Below, one piece after another: positions 1-8,438 of a stretch of DNA of 64,000 nt. Numbering within the stretch: position 1 is the stretch's first letter; each line of letters begins with the position of its first letter. The stretch lies in contig JAHISQ010000166.1 in the NCBI GenBank assembly GCA_018818125.1, positions 1 to 64,000 on the forward strand, given 5' to 3'. The notes under the pieces are model-generated. The model was given only the letters and a program-made list of their open reading frames with translations. It was not told the origin of the DNA and made no database searches. A program made the translations under genes and the position numbers. Source of the stretch: Candidatus Rifleibacteriota bacterium (GTDB lineage Bacteria > Muiribacteriota > Ozemobacteria > Ozemobacterales > Ozemobacteraceae).

Positions 1-18
1 CTTATCCAATTGTTGAAC

Positions 19-322
19 CAGCCCGGCCGATGAATTGCGGGGCTGAATACAAGAAAATATATCGGTAAAATTGTGCCTTGAAAAAGTGCCCTACTGGCGA
101 TAAAAATGCCAGTGACGACAAGAAAAATCTCTTGCAGCAGCTGCGGAAAGTCCAATCTTCACGGGAATGCCCGTTCGGCCATGAATTCTTCGCAAGGCTA
201 TGGCCTTACTCGAATTCCAATCCATGAATCCTCTAAATTTGTTCGGATTCTAGGGAAATGACTTTTGGCAGGACCATAAACCCGCCAAAAGTCTGAGGAA
301 TGTTTAGGATTTGCCTACCTGA
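19..322. other. Gene-free leader upstream of hicB
   Basis: I see no convincing reading frame here. Positions 260-269 and 284-293 form a perfect 10-bp inverted repeat (GACTTTTGGC / GCCAAAAGTC) with a 14-nt loop and no T-tract. It may be a transcript-end hairpin or part of a degenerate cassette boundary. A short frame at 1-33 ending in TGA could be the tail of a gene that starts outside the window. Confidence 0.4.
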
Positions 323-350
323 TTGTATTCAACTGGGTATGTGATATAAT
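323..350 (+). promoter_or_regulatory. Extended -10 promoter for hicBA
   Basis: A perfect TATAAT at 345-350 is preceded by TGA, giving an extended -10. A weak TTGTAT -35 at 323-328 lies 16 bp upstream. It sits 45 bp before the hicB start. Toxin-antitoxin cassettes in integrons commonly carry their own promoter, which agrees with this placement. Confidence 0.6.
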
Positions 351-395
351 ATTTAAGAAAGATAGCGATTTTCAGGATTCCATTGGAGGGCTAAG

Positions 396-605
396 ATGCG
401 AGTGTTTACAGCTGTTGTCGAAAAATGTAAATCTACAGGTCTGTATGTCGGGTATGTTCCTGGTTTGCCTGGCGCACATTCGCAAGCTGAAACCTTGGAC
501 GAATTGAACGATAATTTGAAAGAAGTAGTTGAAATGCTTCTTGAAGATGGTGAACCGCCAGTAGATTCAGAATTTGTTGGCACTCAATACGTTAAGGTAG
601 CATAG
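396..605 (+). CDS. hicB: HicB-family antitoxin
   Basis: A 69-residue protein with the HicB fold pattern: an N-terminal beta-strand (MRVFTAVVEKC), the YVGYVPGLPGAHSQAETLDE segment typical of the partial RNase H-like HicB domain, and a helix. It would bind and neutralise the HicA toxin and repress its own promoter. No separate C-terminal DNA-binding domain is present, so it is the short HicB form. GGAGG lies 7 bases before the ATG. Its stop is one base before the hicA start, so the pair is translationally coupled. The antitoxin comes first, the reverse of the E. coli hicAB order but common elsewhere. Confidence 0.9.
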   Translation: MRVFTAVVEKCKSTGLYVGYVPGLPGAHSQAETLDELNDNLKEVVEMLLEDGEPPVDSEFVGTQYVKVA

Positions 606-606
606 A

Positions 607-834
607 GTGGTTACAGGCCCAGTTTTTACGTCGAGAGAGGTAATTCGTATTATGACAAAACTTGGGTTTGTTGAAATACGACAAAAAGGCTCTCATAAGC
701 AATTCAGGCATAATGACGGTAGACAAACGACCGTTCCTTGCCATCCGGGTCGTGATATTTCTCCGATCCTTTTAAGGCAAATAGCAAAAGATATCGGGCT
801 TACTTTTAAAGAATTTATTGAGGCATGCAAATAG
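607..834 (+). CDS. hicA: HicA-family mRNA interferase toxin
   Basis: A 75-residue protein with the HicA double-stranded RNA-binding-like fold. The diagnostic QKGSHKQFRH motif (about residues 26-35) carries the catalytic histidine. The REVIRIMTKLGF helix and the C-terminal ISPILLRQIAKDIGL helix also match. HicA cleaves mRNA and arrests translation until neutralised by HicB. The GTG start at 607 is preferred because it keeps the first helix; an internal ATG at 652 would remove it. An attC-like site follows immediately, so the pair probably moves as an integron cassette. Confidence 0.9.
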   Translation: MVTGPVFTSREVIRIMTKLGFVEIRQKGSHKQFRHNDGRQTTVPCHPGRDISPILLRQIAKDIGLTFKEFIEACK

Positions 835-872
835 TTTTGTTTGGCATTCTCAGATTTCGTTAAATTTAAGAG

Positions 873-1010
873 TTCTAACTGGGCGTTGAAGTGGAACGAT
901 TGTATGCGTTGCAGGACAGTATCTGATAATTAGTGGCTATCTTTGTCGATGATACGTAATCCTCGCTTTACCTATGGGCGCGAGACGTCCACTTAACGCC
1001 AATGTTAGGT
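873..1010 (+). repeat. Probable integron attC recombination site
   Basis: The two ends are imperfect inverted repeats with attC architecture. The left end has CTAAC (875-879), a short spacer and GGCGTTGAAGTGGA (882-895). The right end has TCCACTTAACGCC (988-1000), a spacer and GTTAGGT (1004-1010), which fits the GTTRRRY core. The long arms pair perfectly except for one extra G at 888, matching the extrahelical base that sets attC strand choice. Total length is about 138 bp, inside the known attC range. The left core has T where the RYYYAAC consensus expects a purine. The site follows hicA and precedes a second coding remnant, as expected between cassettes. Confidence 0.72.
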
Positions 1011-1072
1011 GGACGCTTCGCGCTCGTGTTTTAATGATTATTCGTAATTATTAATATATAGAAAGGATTGGA

Positions 1073-1159
1073 ATGAAAATGAAAATTACAGCTATTAATG
1101 GAAGTCCAAAGGGGAATCATAGTAATACTGATATCATGCTTACGCACCACAAAAAATAG
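1073..1159 (+). pseudogene. Truncated NADPH-dependent FMN reductase / flavodoxin-like gene
   Basis: After an AGGA ribosome binding site, an ATG at 1073 opens a frame starting MKMKITAINGSPKGNHSNTD. This is the FMN-phosphate-binding N-terminus of flavodoxin-like, NADPH-dependent FMN reductase family proteins; the GSPKGNHSNT loop is the signature. Homology ends after about 22 residues and the frame stops at 1157-1159, where a full protein would run to about 180-200 residues. It directly follows the attC-like site, so it looks like the first codons of the next cassette, cut by a rearrangement that joined it to the prepilin genes. Confidence 0.75.
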
Positions 1160-1172
1160 CAACGCTATTTTT
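1152..1172. repeat. 9-bp inverted repeat at the truncation junction
   Basis: AAAAATAGC (1152-1160) and GCTATTTTT (1164-1172) form a perfect 9-bp stem with a 3-base loop. It overlaps the stop codon of the truncated flavoprotein. It could act as a weak terminator for the cassette array or mark the rearrangement breakpoint. Confidence 0.45.
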
Positions 1173-1214
1173 CGGACATTACGAAATGGTCAAAAATTGA
1201 CTATCATTAATAGT

Positions 1215-3710
1215 ATGAAATACAGAAATAAGAGAGGAATGGCTCTTTTCATTGTATTTGTCACCCTTATTATAATTGCATTAATCGTTTTTTCGCTTCA
1301 TAAATACGCCAGACATCAGCTAATCAAAGGGCATAAAGAAGAGCTGGTCAGTTTGGCCGATCATGTCGCTCAGTGCGGAATCAATTTCGCGCTGACAGCT
1401 CTGCATGATGAACGAAGTTTTCGACCCAAATTTTTTGCAGATGAAGCCGTTCAAAAGCTGCTTAAAAGCGATTTTCCCGTCGAGAAAATCAGTCTTAACA
1501 GCAACAGAGGCTTTTGCAGGGAAGTCGCAAACCTTTATCAGAATATTTGCGTAGACAGCGTCGACATTGTGTCTGGAATTACCTGCGAATCAATCGAACT
1601 TGAGATCTCAAACGCCGCCTTTCTTGGACCTGACGGCAATCTTGGCAGTCTTAGTCATGGCAGAGACTATCACGAAAAAAAAGGCACGATCAAGATTTCC
1701 TGTACCATTTCAATTGGTGACTTGATAAGTCGCAAAGCAACAATGACCCGCGACTTCAAACTGTTCAGCTATATACCAGGCCCATATGCAAGATTCAACT
1801 TTTTTGTGCGTTCAAGCTCACAGCGAGCCAACTATACCGGCGCGAACCCATATTTCAACGTTGTGAAATCAGACATCAACGGAAATTACCTCAATAATGA
1901 CTATCGTCGACTGATTCTGATCAACGCACCCGACACCAGCACAACAAAAAGCTTGAATTCTACCGAGTTACTCAAAAACAGCGGCTGGGTATATCTGGGC
2001 CGCAGAAGCACTGAAGGAACTGTTCTCAACATGCCTGCCGGCTTTAATCCAGGTATCACGAAGACTTCCGAAGACCCTTTTTCCAAGTATCCAGCGGCAA
2101 TTCAGTCAGGGCTTGGAGCAGGTTCCTATCTTGCCAGACCAAACACCAGCGGAGGCGATGCGAGCAGCTATCTGCTACAGAACGTATCGCTGAGAAATGG
2201 ACTCCAGCCAATTTCAAAAACCTTTGGCCTTTTCTGGGGGGCAAACTCTTATGGCCCATGGGGCGAACCTATGGAGCCTGTAAATCCAGCGAATCCCCAA
2301 AAAAGCAAAGTGCTCAGCCCGCAGAAATGCCTGACGAGCTGGCTGCTTCCATTTGGAACCCAGCATTATCCATCACCAACCTTGATGGTTGGAAACATTG
2401 TTGCCGGGTATCTGTCAACAATCGTCATCTCTAAACCAGGGCAATCCTTTGACACTCGCATATATTTCAATACCCACGAAATCGACAAGTATAACAGGAA
2501 CACCAATTTTCCTGTTATGACCAGGGCCTTCGCTGGCGATATGGCGAAAGGCAATAATGATCTGGTTAACTTCGTTTCTCAAACTTCATTGACAAACTTT
2601 AACAACAGCCTTCCCATAGTTCACAAGTCATTGCTGACGATGGGCAACATAATCGATGAAACCAATAGACCTGGAATATTGGCCCTGATGTGGAGTTTTG
2701 CCAACTATCCCGCCCAGTCACTCCCATATATTCCAATAAATTTTCTCTTTGAAGTGCTTCACGACAAATACGAAATGTTAGATTTTTTTAAACTTGAAAA
2801 CAGCAATTCTGATAATCTGAGAAAAGTCTGTGACCGAGCTGCATTGCCAGGGAACTCAATCTGGGCACCTCCCGAGGCACAGCCCAGCCATCTTTCTTAT
2901 TTTCAAACCTGGGATCCTCTGCCTATCTGGCTGTATAGCGCCACCCCACCTCAGCTAGGTGACAGTTCGCCCGGGGTTTACTTCAAAGCCTCGCTTGACA
3001 ACTGCAACTTCGACAAGCTTGGCGGAGTAACGGATACCTTCAGAAACGCCTTACTAAGAAGGGCCACCGCCATTATTAATCTGCCCGGCAAAAAAGAATT
3101 GAACCTCAGCGGGATTACTGGGCTAAAAATACAGGAAAAATATCAGGAAATCTTGACCAGCCGAAAACTGTTTGTCGAGAAGAATGGCGAACTAAACTTT
3201 ACCTCGCATGGTATTTACCGAATTGTTGTCGGAGACGGCAGCGAAATTGAAAATTTCGAGCTGCTGCTTCCGGTTAAGACCTGGTGTGGAGGCATACTGG
3301 CAATAGAGAATGCAAATGTAACGATTACAGCAATCGAACCTGTTGCGCCCGAAAAAAACCCTCTAGGACAACCAGAACACGCCTTTTCGGTTATATGCCT
3401 TGATGGTAAAATCAAACTTAACAGCACAAGCGACGCTAACGCAGCCTATCCGGTTCACGCCTATCTCGCGGCTTTATCTGTCAATAGAGCAGGCAGCATT
3501 GAAAAAGCTTCAGGAAACGGCCTCTACGTTGACGGTGGTGTCGCTGTAGCCAAGATTGACAGTTTGTTTGACAACTACAAAAAGGATGGCGGCATCATCA
3601 GATATAACCCGCTTTTTAATCCAAATAAAAATGTTCGATCAGATCTCAGATATGGTTTTAAAACATTTGCGGGCAATTCAACCGGCATAGAATTTCAAGG
3701 AACGAAGTGA
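1215..3710 (+). CDS. Giant PilX/GspK-like prepilin-type protein
   Basis: An 831-residue protein with a short basic leader, KRG, then one hydrophobic helix (MALFIVFVTLIIIALIVFS) and a large extracytoplasmic region. This is the layout of PilX/GspK-type minor pilins, whose mature N-terminus lacks Glu5. The usual length is 170-330 residues, so this one carries a very large C-terminal module that may be an adhesive or scaffolding tip. The ATG at 1215 is chosen because it places the leader correctly; the frame is open further upstream, but that part overlaps the truncated flavoprotein. No good ribosome binding site is visible. It overlaps or abuts two further prepilin genes. A paralogous layout lies at 40583-44732. 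Confidence 0.7.
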   Translation: MKYRNKRGMALFIVFVTLIIIALIVFSLHKYARHQLIKGHKEELVSLADHVAQCGINFALTALHDERSFRPKFFADEAVQKLLKSDFPVEKISLNSNRGFCREVANLYQNICVDSVDIVSGITCESIELEISNAAFLGPDGNLGSLSHGRDYHEKKGTIKISCTISIGDLISRKATMTRDFKLFSYIPGPYARFNFFVRSSSQRANYTGANPYFNVVKSDINGNYLNNDYRRLILINAPDTSTTKSLNSTELLKNSGWVYLGRRSTEGTVLNMPAGFNPGITKTSEDPFSKYPAAIQSGLGAGSYLARPNTSGGDASSYLLQNVSLRNGLQPISKTFGLFWGANSYGPWGEPMEPVNPANPQKSKVLSPQKCLTSWLLPFGTQHYPSPTLMVGNIVAGYLSTIVISKPGQSFDTRIYFNTHEIDKYNRNTNFPVMTRAFAGDMAKGNNDLVNFVSQTSLTNFNNSLPIVHKSLLTMGNIIDETNRPGILALMWSFANYPAQSLPYIPINFLFEVLHDKYEMLDFFKLENSNSDNLRKVCDRAALPGNSIWAPPEAQPSHLSYFQTWDPLPIWLYSATPPQLGDSSPGVYFKASLDNCNFDKLGGVTDTFRNALLRRATAIINLPGKKELNLSGITGLKIQEKYQEILTSRKLFVEKNGELNFTSHGIYRIVVGDGSEIENFELLLPVKTWCGGILAIENANVTITAIEPVAPEKNPLGQPEHAFSVICLDGKIKLNSTSDANAAYPVHAYLAALSVNRAGSIEKASGNGLYVDGGVAVAKIDSLFDNYKKDGGIIRYNPLFNPNKNVRSDLRYGFKTFAGNSTGIEFQGTK

Positions 3711-3712
3711 GC

Positions 3713-4216
3713 ATGAAAAAATCAGGAATCACAATGGTAGAGATAACTGTAGCTTTCAGCATTATCGCCGTTGCCCTTCTTCCTGTTTTTACGATGCTGA
3801 GATCGACTACCAGTAAAATAAACAGAGGCATCTACCATTTTCAATCACAACATCTGATTAATGAATTGTTTCAGCAACTGACAAATCTCAACCAGCAGCC
3901 GGGCTTCGAAAGCATAGTTCCTCAAAACAGGGATCTTAAATCAGTTTTAGAAGGAATTAACAACGAATTAAGCAATAAAGGTATCAGGCAACCAAAAAAA
4001 ATCCTGTTATCCAGCGCAAAAGATTTTGGAATTCTTGTTTCGCCTTTGCCTGAAAATTTTGTCAGCCGACAGCTCTTTGTAAAACAAGTGTTTGACAGTT
4101 CAACCGGCACTCTCGATCAAAACTGGTATAAAGTCACCATAAGAGTTGTCTGGGCGGAACAGACTGCTGATGAGGTTACAAGAGAAAGCTATCTTTTTCT
4201 AACAATGAGGCCCTGA
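3713..4216 (+). CDS. Type IV prepilin-like protein (PilV/PulJ type)
   Basis: A 167-residue protein with a class III leader: MKKSG followed by ITMVEITVAFSIIAVALLPV, with cleavage after Gly and Glu at +5. The hydrophobic helix is followed by about 130 polar residues with no pair of cysteines. A prepilin peptidase would process it at the inner membrane and a pilus or pseudopilus machine would assemble it, probably as a minor pilin. The ATG at 3713 lies just after the upstream stop (3708-3710). An in-frame GTG at 3707 overlaps that stop but would only lengthen the leader by two residues. The next gene starts one base after its stop. Confidence 0.8.
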   Translation: MKKSGITMVEITVAFSIIAVALLPVFTMLRSTTSKINRGIYHFQSQHLINELFQQLTNLNQQPGFESIVPQNRDLKSVLEGINNELSNKGIRQPKKILLSSAKDFGILVSPLPENFVSRQLFVKQVFDSSTGTLDQNWYKVTIRVVWAEQTADEVTRESYLFLTMRP

Positions 4217-4217
4217 T

Positions 4218-4778
4218 ATGAAAAAAACAGGTGGATTTACATTCATCGAAATAATTGTGGCAGTAACACTATTTTCTTTTGTTACAACCATAGCCTTTAC
4301 GATCTTTTCAAAATTCAGCAGTCAAAGCGTTAAAGGCACATCAATGCTGGATTCGACTGCAGTTTCAAACAAGGCATACAACTTGATCCAACAGGACATG
4401 CTTGTAGCAAAGCGTTTTGAAGTAAGAGAGGCAAACAACAATCCAATTTCTCAAGTTGACGCCGATTTTTTCAATGGCGACAATGCTGCAATGGAAAATG
4501 AAAACTGTCGGCTGATTATAGAACTGTCTGATGGCAGCAATATAAAATACTATCAGCAGGATAATTCCTTAGTAAGAGAAACATCCGAAAGAAAAGAAAA
4601 CATCGGATCAGACCGAATTCAAAAAGTCAACTTTTTGCCAGTCAGAAACGGCAAAAATGAAGAAACCAAGCTGTTTGACATGCTTTTTGTTACGATTGAA
4701 GCTTATCCCGAAACGGAAAAAAGGGACGAGCAACATAAAACGATAAAAATCGATTTTTTTGCTGCCGCCCCTCTTTAA
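4218..4778 (+). CDS. Type IV prepilin-like protein (PilW/PulJ type)
   Basis: A 186-residue protein with the leader MKKTGG and then FTFIEIIVAVTLFSFVTTIA: cleavage after Gly, Glu at +5. The rest is a polar globular domain. It is the last gene of the three-gene prepilin set, and its stop lies 11 bases from the stop of the convergent gene at 4789. Small pilins of this type usually prime pilus assembly or decorate the tip together with a PilX/GspK-like partner, here the gene at 1215. Confidence 0.8.
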   Translation: MKKTGGFTFIEIIVAVTLFSFVTTIAFTIFSKFSSQSVKGTSMLDSTAVSNKAYNLIQQDMLVAKRFEVREANNNPISQVDADFFNGDNAAMENENCRLIIELSDGSNIKYYQQDNSLVRETSERKENIGSDRIQKVNFLPVRNGKNEETKLFDMLFVTIEAYPETEKRDEQHKTIKIDFFAAAPL

Positions 4779-4788
4779 CGCCCGATAG

Positions 4789-5619
4789 TTATTGCAGTTT
4801 TTCAACCACAATCAAGTTTCTTTCGCCATCTTTTCTGGCCCGGTAAACATCGCCTTTATCATTCATTACAGCGATTCGTGTGGCAAAAAGATGCGGGGAG
4901 TTCAGTTCAGATAACCGCTCGAATTTTTCTTTTGCGTAGCTGGTCAGATAGTATTTTGAATTGAAGGTTCCATCACCAGTAACCTCAAGAAAAATGAGTC
5001 GGTTTTGCGGATCCTGACCGATTGGCATCAATTGCGCCACAGGCTCTTCCTTGTTGCCAGAATAACTTAAAGTCTTGCCTTCTACCGTTACCTGCCAGGA
5101 TTTCTGGAAATCAACAGATGCAGCGATCAGCGGAAAACCACGACTGATAAATGCCGCGCCGGAAACGATTTTTCTGGTTACCCCTTTGCCGTTGACCTGG
5201 TAAACATCATTGTCAGTGTTTCTGATAATCATTTCATTTTTGCTGGTTGAAACGTTGACAATGCCCTTGATGGTCTTAGGATCACAGCTGATTTTTTTGA
5301 AACCTTTTTTTGGAGATTTTTCGTTCAAAACCAGAATGTCAGAATTTGCCGACTGACACAGATATATCTGGTCATTCAACACCGACAAATCGGTAAAGGT
5401 TGATTCTGAGGGATTTTCAAGCGATATCGTTTTCTGAGTGCCATCCTTGATAGAAATTTTTAAAATGCTGTTCTCTTTGGTTAGAATGTATAAATAATCA
5501 GCGTTACAGGCCATAGACCGGAAACTGCTATTTATCTCAGCCACGGACTGAGGCTCTGCCTGCAGCGAAGGAACAGCATAAACGACAAGAAGTAAAAAAT
5601 AGATCGCAATATATTTCAT
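4789..5619 (-). CDS. Exported protein with repeated beta-strand pattern
   Basis: A 276-residue protein with a clear signal peptide (MKYIAIYFLLLVVYAVPSLQA). The mature part alternates short beta-strand segments (DYLYILTKENSILKISIKDG; LNDQIYLCQSANSDILVLNE), suggesting a partial beta-propeller in the periplasm or on the surface. I recognise no catalytic motif. It is the last gene of an operon with the C39-like protein (16 bases upstream) and the small exported protein at 7652. Its product may be a scaffold for that peptidase, but this is inferred from location alone. Confidence 0.7.
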   Translation of the reverse strand: MKYIAIYFLLLVVYAVPSLQAEPQSVAEINSSFRSMACNADYLYILTKENSILKISIKDGTQKTISLENPSESTFTDLSVLNDQIYLCQSANSDILVLNEKSPKKGFKKISCDPKTIKGIVNVSTSKNEMIIRNTDNDVYQVNGKGVTRKIVSGAAFISRGFPLIAASVDFQKSWQVTVEGKTLSYSGNKEEPVAQLMPIGQDPQNRLIFLEVTGDGTFNSKYYLTSYAKEKFERLSELNSPHLFATRIAVMNDKGDVYRARKDGERNLIVVEKLQ

Positions 5620-5635
5620 TATTCAAATCCTGTTC

Positions 5636-7624
5636 TTAGTTATAAATTGCAGCGGCGCTGGTTACAAAGCCGGAGTTGAAAAAGTCGTCGTAATCGTATT
5701 CACGATAAAGTTTACCGTCGATCTCATTAAATGGAGGCCCGTCGCCAGTTCTGGGATAGGGATCGTTAACAATGACTTTGCCGTTTTTAATGCCTGTCAC
5801 CACGACGAAATGACCGCCCCAGTCATTAGTCCTGACAAGGATCGGTTTGTTCGCGCGTAAAGCCTTTTCGAAGGCACCAAAGCCTATCGAAACATTCTCT
5901 GATTTTAAACCATAGCTCGTGGCGGCGCTGACATTATTAGAGAACCAGCTTCCACCAGAAGTGCATTGTGCCTTTTTCACCACCTCTTCAATACCCGGGT
6001 TGAAACCGAAGTATTTAAGAATCATCAAGGTCGAGGTTGGTCCACAACTCATGTAAGCAACATTAGTGGCGAGCGGCGGTGCATTATTGATCTGATTGAT
6101 TTTGGGCAGATCCAGAACAACAGAGTTGTTACTGACTTCCGGCTCATTGCTCTGGCCGGAACCATCGGCGCCAGAATTCCCAGTGTTACCATCGTTACCG
6201 CTGCCGGCGGTGCTGCCGCCTTCATTTTGTGACCCGGAAGTGCTACTGCCTGCATTGGAAGCAACTGGAATCTGATTATTTGTATCGGTCGGAAGTGCAG
6301 GACCGGCAGAATCAGCGGCAGTTTCGGAAAAATTCATGTAGATCTTATCCCAGAGAGCCGTAAACGATTTTGAGTCGCCATTAAGAGGATAGGCGCGATA
6401 GGCTGTGCTTTCGGGGTCGTGAGCAATAATGTGAGCTTTCCCGTCTTTGTTACCGTAGCCAACCACTACCATAAAGTGGCCACCATACTCTTTGGTGGTA
6501 ACAATTACCGGACGACCAAGGTTAATTATTTCCATCAAGTCAGCAATTGTACCATTGGTAGAAAAAGAGGCTGATGGAATGTATTTCAGAGCCAGGCGCT
6601 GGACTTCCTGGTAGCCGATACCGGACTGCGCGATATCTTTCTCAGGAACCACCGCCTGAGTTTGCGCAAACAACAAATCTGGGTCAACATTTGCTCCCAG
6701 TGTTCGCAATACCATGGCAAGAGAAGTCCAGCCACAACCACGATGTTTTGAATTGCATTTCCAGCCTGATTTCTGCGAAATGTAGACACATTTGGCGCCA
6801 ACACTATCGGTGAATTCGCCAATCTCAGCTGGTGGCGCATCTGAATTACTAGTCTCCGTCACAACGGGATCTGACCCTGCAGAGAAATCTCCGTCGTTTC
6901 CAAAGACTGAACTATTACCGCCGGTGTTTCCTGCGGCTTCAACACTTGAACCAGTCTGGTTGATTTCGTTGCCCTGATAAATACCGTCCAACTCCTCACT
7001 AGTGCCGGAAGTCATACCACCGACCAGCGACTGAGTTACCAGAGGAATATCCGAAGGAGGCTGAATTTCATCGGGAGTCTTAATGCTGTCCTTTTGTTCC
7101 TGGGTTAATGAAAGGCCGCAGGTGCACTGGTATGGCAGACTTCCAGTTCTCAACAGCTCTCCGACAGCCTCTTGACGCTTTGCAGCGAGACAGGCAATGT
7201 CAACCGAAAAAGGATTCTCAAGATAAGCTTCGCGCGCTTTAGCAAGAGCCTCATCACGTATTGCTGACAACTTATCGAGTATTTTTCTCTCTCGACTCTC
7301 TTTCGAGCCGGTAGCGTTGTCTACAGCTTCTTCAATCTTCTGTAAAGCCAAAGCAAGATCGGATTTGAACTTGGCAGTAATTTTCTTGAAGGCATCAAAA
7401 AACAGTATCATCCCGGCTTTTTCTTTGTCTGACAATTCCTTACCGCTTTTGTCGTTCTCAGAATTTTCAGCGCCGGCGCCGCAGAACGGACAAACATCAG
7501 ACCCGGTGGGGATATCCTTAACGGTAGCAAGATTAGACCACTCCTCTGTTACTCTGGCTGATGCAGGCGCAGCCGAGAACAGGGCTAATAAGAGCAAAAG
7601 CACTACTAGTTTATTTCTATTCAT
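5636..7624 (-). CDS. Exported protein with two C39-like papain-fold peptidase domains
   Basis: A 662-residue protein with a signal peptide (residues 1-23). A cysteine-bearing N-terminal region follows (CPFC 45-48, CTC 167-169) flanking a charged helical stretch. Next come a Gly/Ser/Asn-rich linker, a first peptidase_C39_2-like domain (about 275-410), a second low-complexity linker (440-500) and a second C39-like domain (505-640). Candidate catalytic residues are C297, H383, D403 and C527, H605, D621, in the contexts RGCGWTS/GGHFMVV/HDP and SCGPTS/GGHFVVV/NDP. Such domains cleave peptides or act as transglutaminase-like or inactive binding modules. The ATG at 7624 is preferred because it begins the signal peptide. 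Confidence 0.8.
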   Translation of the reverse strand: MNRNKLVVLLLLLALFSAAPASARVTEEWSNLATVKDIPTGSDVCPFCGAGAENSENDKSGKELSDKEKAGMILFFDAFKKITAKFKSDLALALQKIEEAVDNATGSKESRERKILDKLSAIRDEALAKAREAYLENPFSVDIACLAAKRQEAVGELLRTGSLPYQCTCGLSLTQEQKDSIKTPDEIQPPSDIPLVTQSLVGGMTSGTSEELDGIYQGNEINQTGSSVEAAGNTGGNSSVFGNDGDFSAGSDPVVTETSNSDAPPAEIGEFTDSVGAKCVYISQKSGWKCNSKHRGCGWTSLAMVLRTLGANVDPDLLFAQTQAVVPEKDIAQSGIGYQEVQRLALKYIPSASFSTNGTIADLMEIINLGRPVIVTTKEYGGHFMVVVGYGNKDGKAHIIAHDPESTAYRAYPLNGDSKSFTALWDKIYMNFSETAADSAGPALPTDTNNQIPVASNAGSSTSGSQNEGGSTAGSGNDGNTGNSGADGSGQSNEPEVSNNSVVLDLPKINQINNAPPLATNVAYMSCGPTSTLMILKYFGFNPGIEEVVKKAQCTSGGSWFSNNVSAATSYGLKSENVSIGFGAFEKALRANKPILVRTNDWGGHFVVVTGIKNGKVIVNDPYPRTGDGPPFNEIDGKLYREYDYDDFFNSGFVTSAAAIYN

Positions 7625-7651
7625 AGCAGTTCCTCCCAAAAAATCTTCGTT

Positions 7652-8098
7652 CTACTCGCGAGCGCCACTTTCTCTGACCGGGTTTGAATTTCGGTATGTC
7701 CAGCCGGCAGGCACAGCAGGCTCTTTTCGGAAGTCGGCGCCGAATTCTGCTATGCTCTGATATATTGTCTGTAAGCCAGAAGGCGTATTATAATGGATTT
7801 CCCAGCCAATATACGGATCGACATCCGGCGGAGGTGTCGCCGGCTCTGGCGCAGGATCGGGAACCTGGGGTACAACAGCTGGTTGTGGTGGCAATTCTTC
7901 CTCACTCTCTGGCTGAGCAACATTAATAGAATACTTACCGTCAGAGGAAAGCTGATATTTAAGCGCATAACCCTCATACCCTTTTTGCTGCTCCTCCACT
8001 TTCTGGTCGGAAGTGCCCAGAATTGTCATATCTGGCGACTCTGCGAATACAAAAACAGTCGCAGCAATGAGGCACAGAAAAACAACGAAAATTCTCAT
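7652..8098 (-). CDS. Small exported proline-rich protein
   Basis: A 148-residue protein with a signal peptide (MRIFVVFLCLIAATVFVFA), a proline-rich middle (PPQPAVVPQVPDPAPEPATP) and a short C-terminal region with DPYIGWEIHYNTPSGLQTIY. The family is not recognised. The ATG at 8098 is preferred because AGGGGG lies about 5 bases upstream; longer frames would put charged residues ahead of the signal peptide. It is the first gene of the operon that continues to the C39-like protein 27 bases downstream. A TATACT -10-like box lies about 40 bases upstream on this strand. Confidence 0.7.
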   Translation of the reverse strand: MRIFVVFLCLIAATVFVFAESPDMTILGTSDQKVEEQQKGYEGYALKYQLSSDGKYSINVAQPESEEELPPQPAVVPQVPDPAPEPATPPPDVDPYIGWEIHYNTPSGLQTIYQSIAEFGADFRKEPAVPAGWTYRNSNPVRESGARE

Positions 8099-8438
8099 TG
8101 AAGCCCCCTCACTCATTGAAAATGGTACAACTCTAGGTTAAGTATACAATCAATAGAATAAAGAGGGAAGCTCCTGCAAAATGCTCATAGTCGCAGAAAA
8201 GCCCTTGTCCAGTAGTTTTAACCGCTATCTCATGTTTAAGACAAAATTCCGACGGCAGGAAATAAACCAATTCAAAGTATCAGAAAACACCAATATCAAA
8301 TTCAAATTCAAATTCTAATGCTCATATTTTCGTGTTTTAGCGAAATGTCGAGTATAATAGCTAAGCTAATCTTTTTTTTACAGTAACCTTTAAGGTTTTG
8401 ACACTGAGGCTTATTAAGAAAGGCATAGACACAAGATA
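8099..8438. promoter_or_regulatory. Divergent control region before the lipid operon
   Basis: This 340-base gap separates divergent operons. On the plus strand TATAAT occurs at 8353-8358, with only a weak -35 about 18 bp upstream, and an untranslated leader of about 80 bases. A short direct repeat of TTCAAA lies near 8300-8315. The minus strand has a TATACT box near 8141-8146. I see no riboswitch-like or tRNA-like fold. Confidence 0.4.

Noticed and set aside
12-18. GTTGAAC as the right core of an upstream attC
   Set aside because: It fits the GTTRRRY pattern, but the other half of such a site would lie outside the window, so it cannot be supported.
1098-1214. Longer start of the giant prepilin gene
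   Set aside because: The extra codons overlap the truncated flavoprotein and would place polar residues before the prepilin leader.
4751-4800. An attC-like AACGCC/GTTA pair near 4780
   Set aside because: It has only one arm and overlaps the stop of a prepilin gene; chance similarity.
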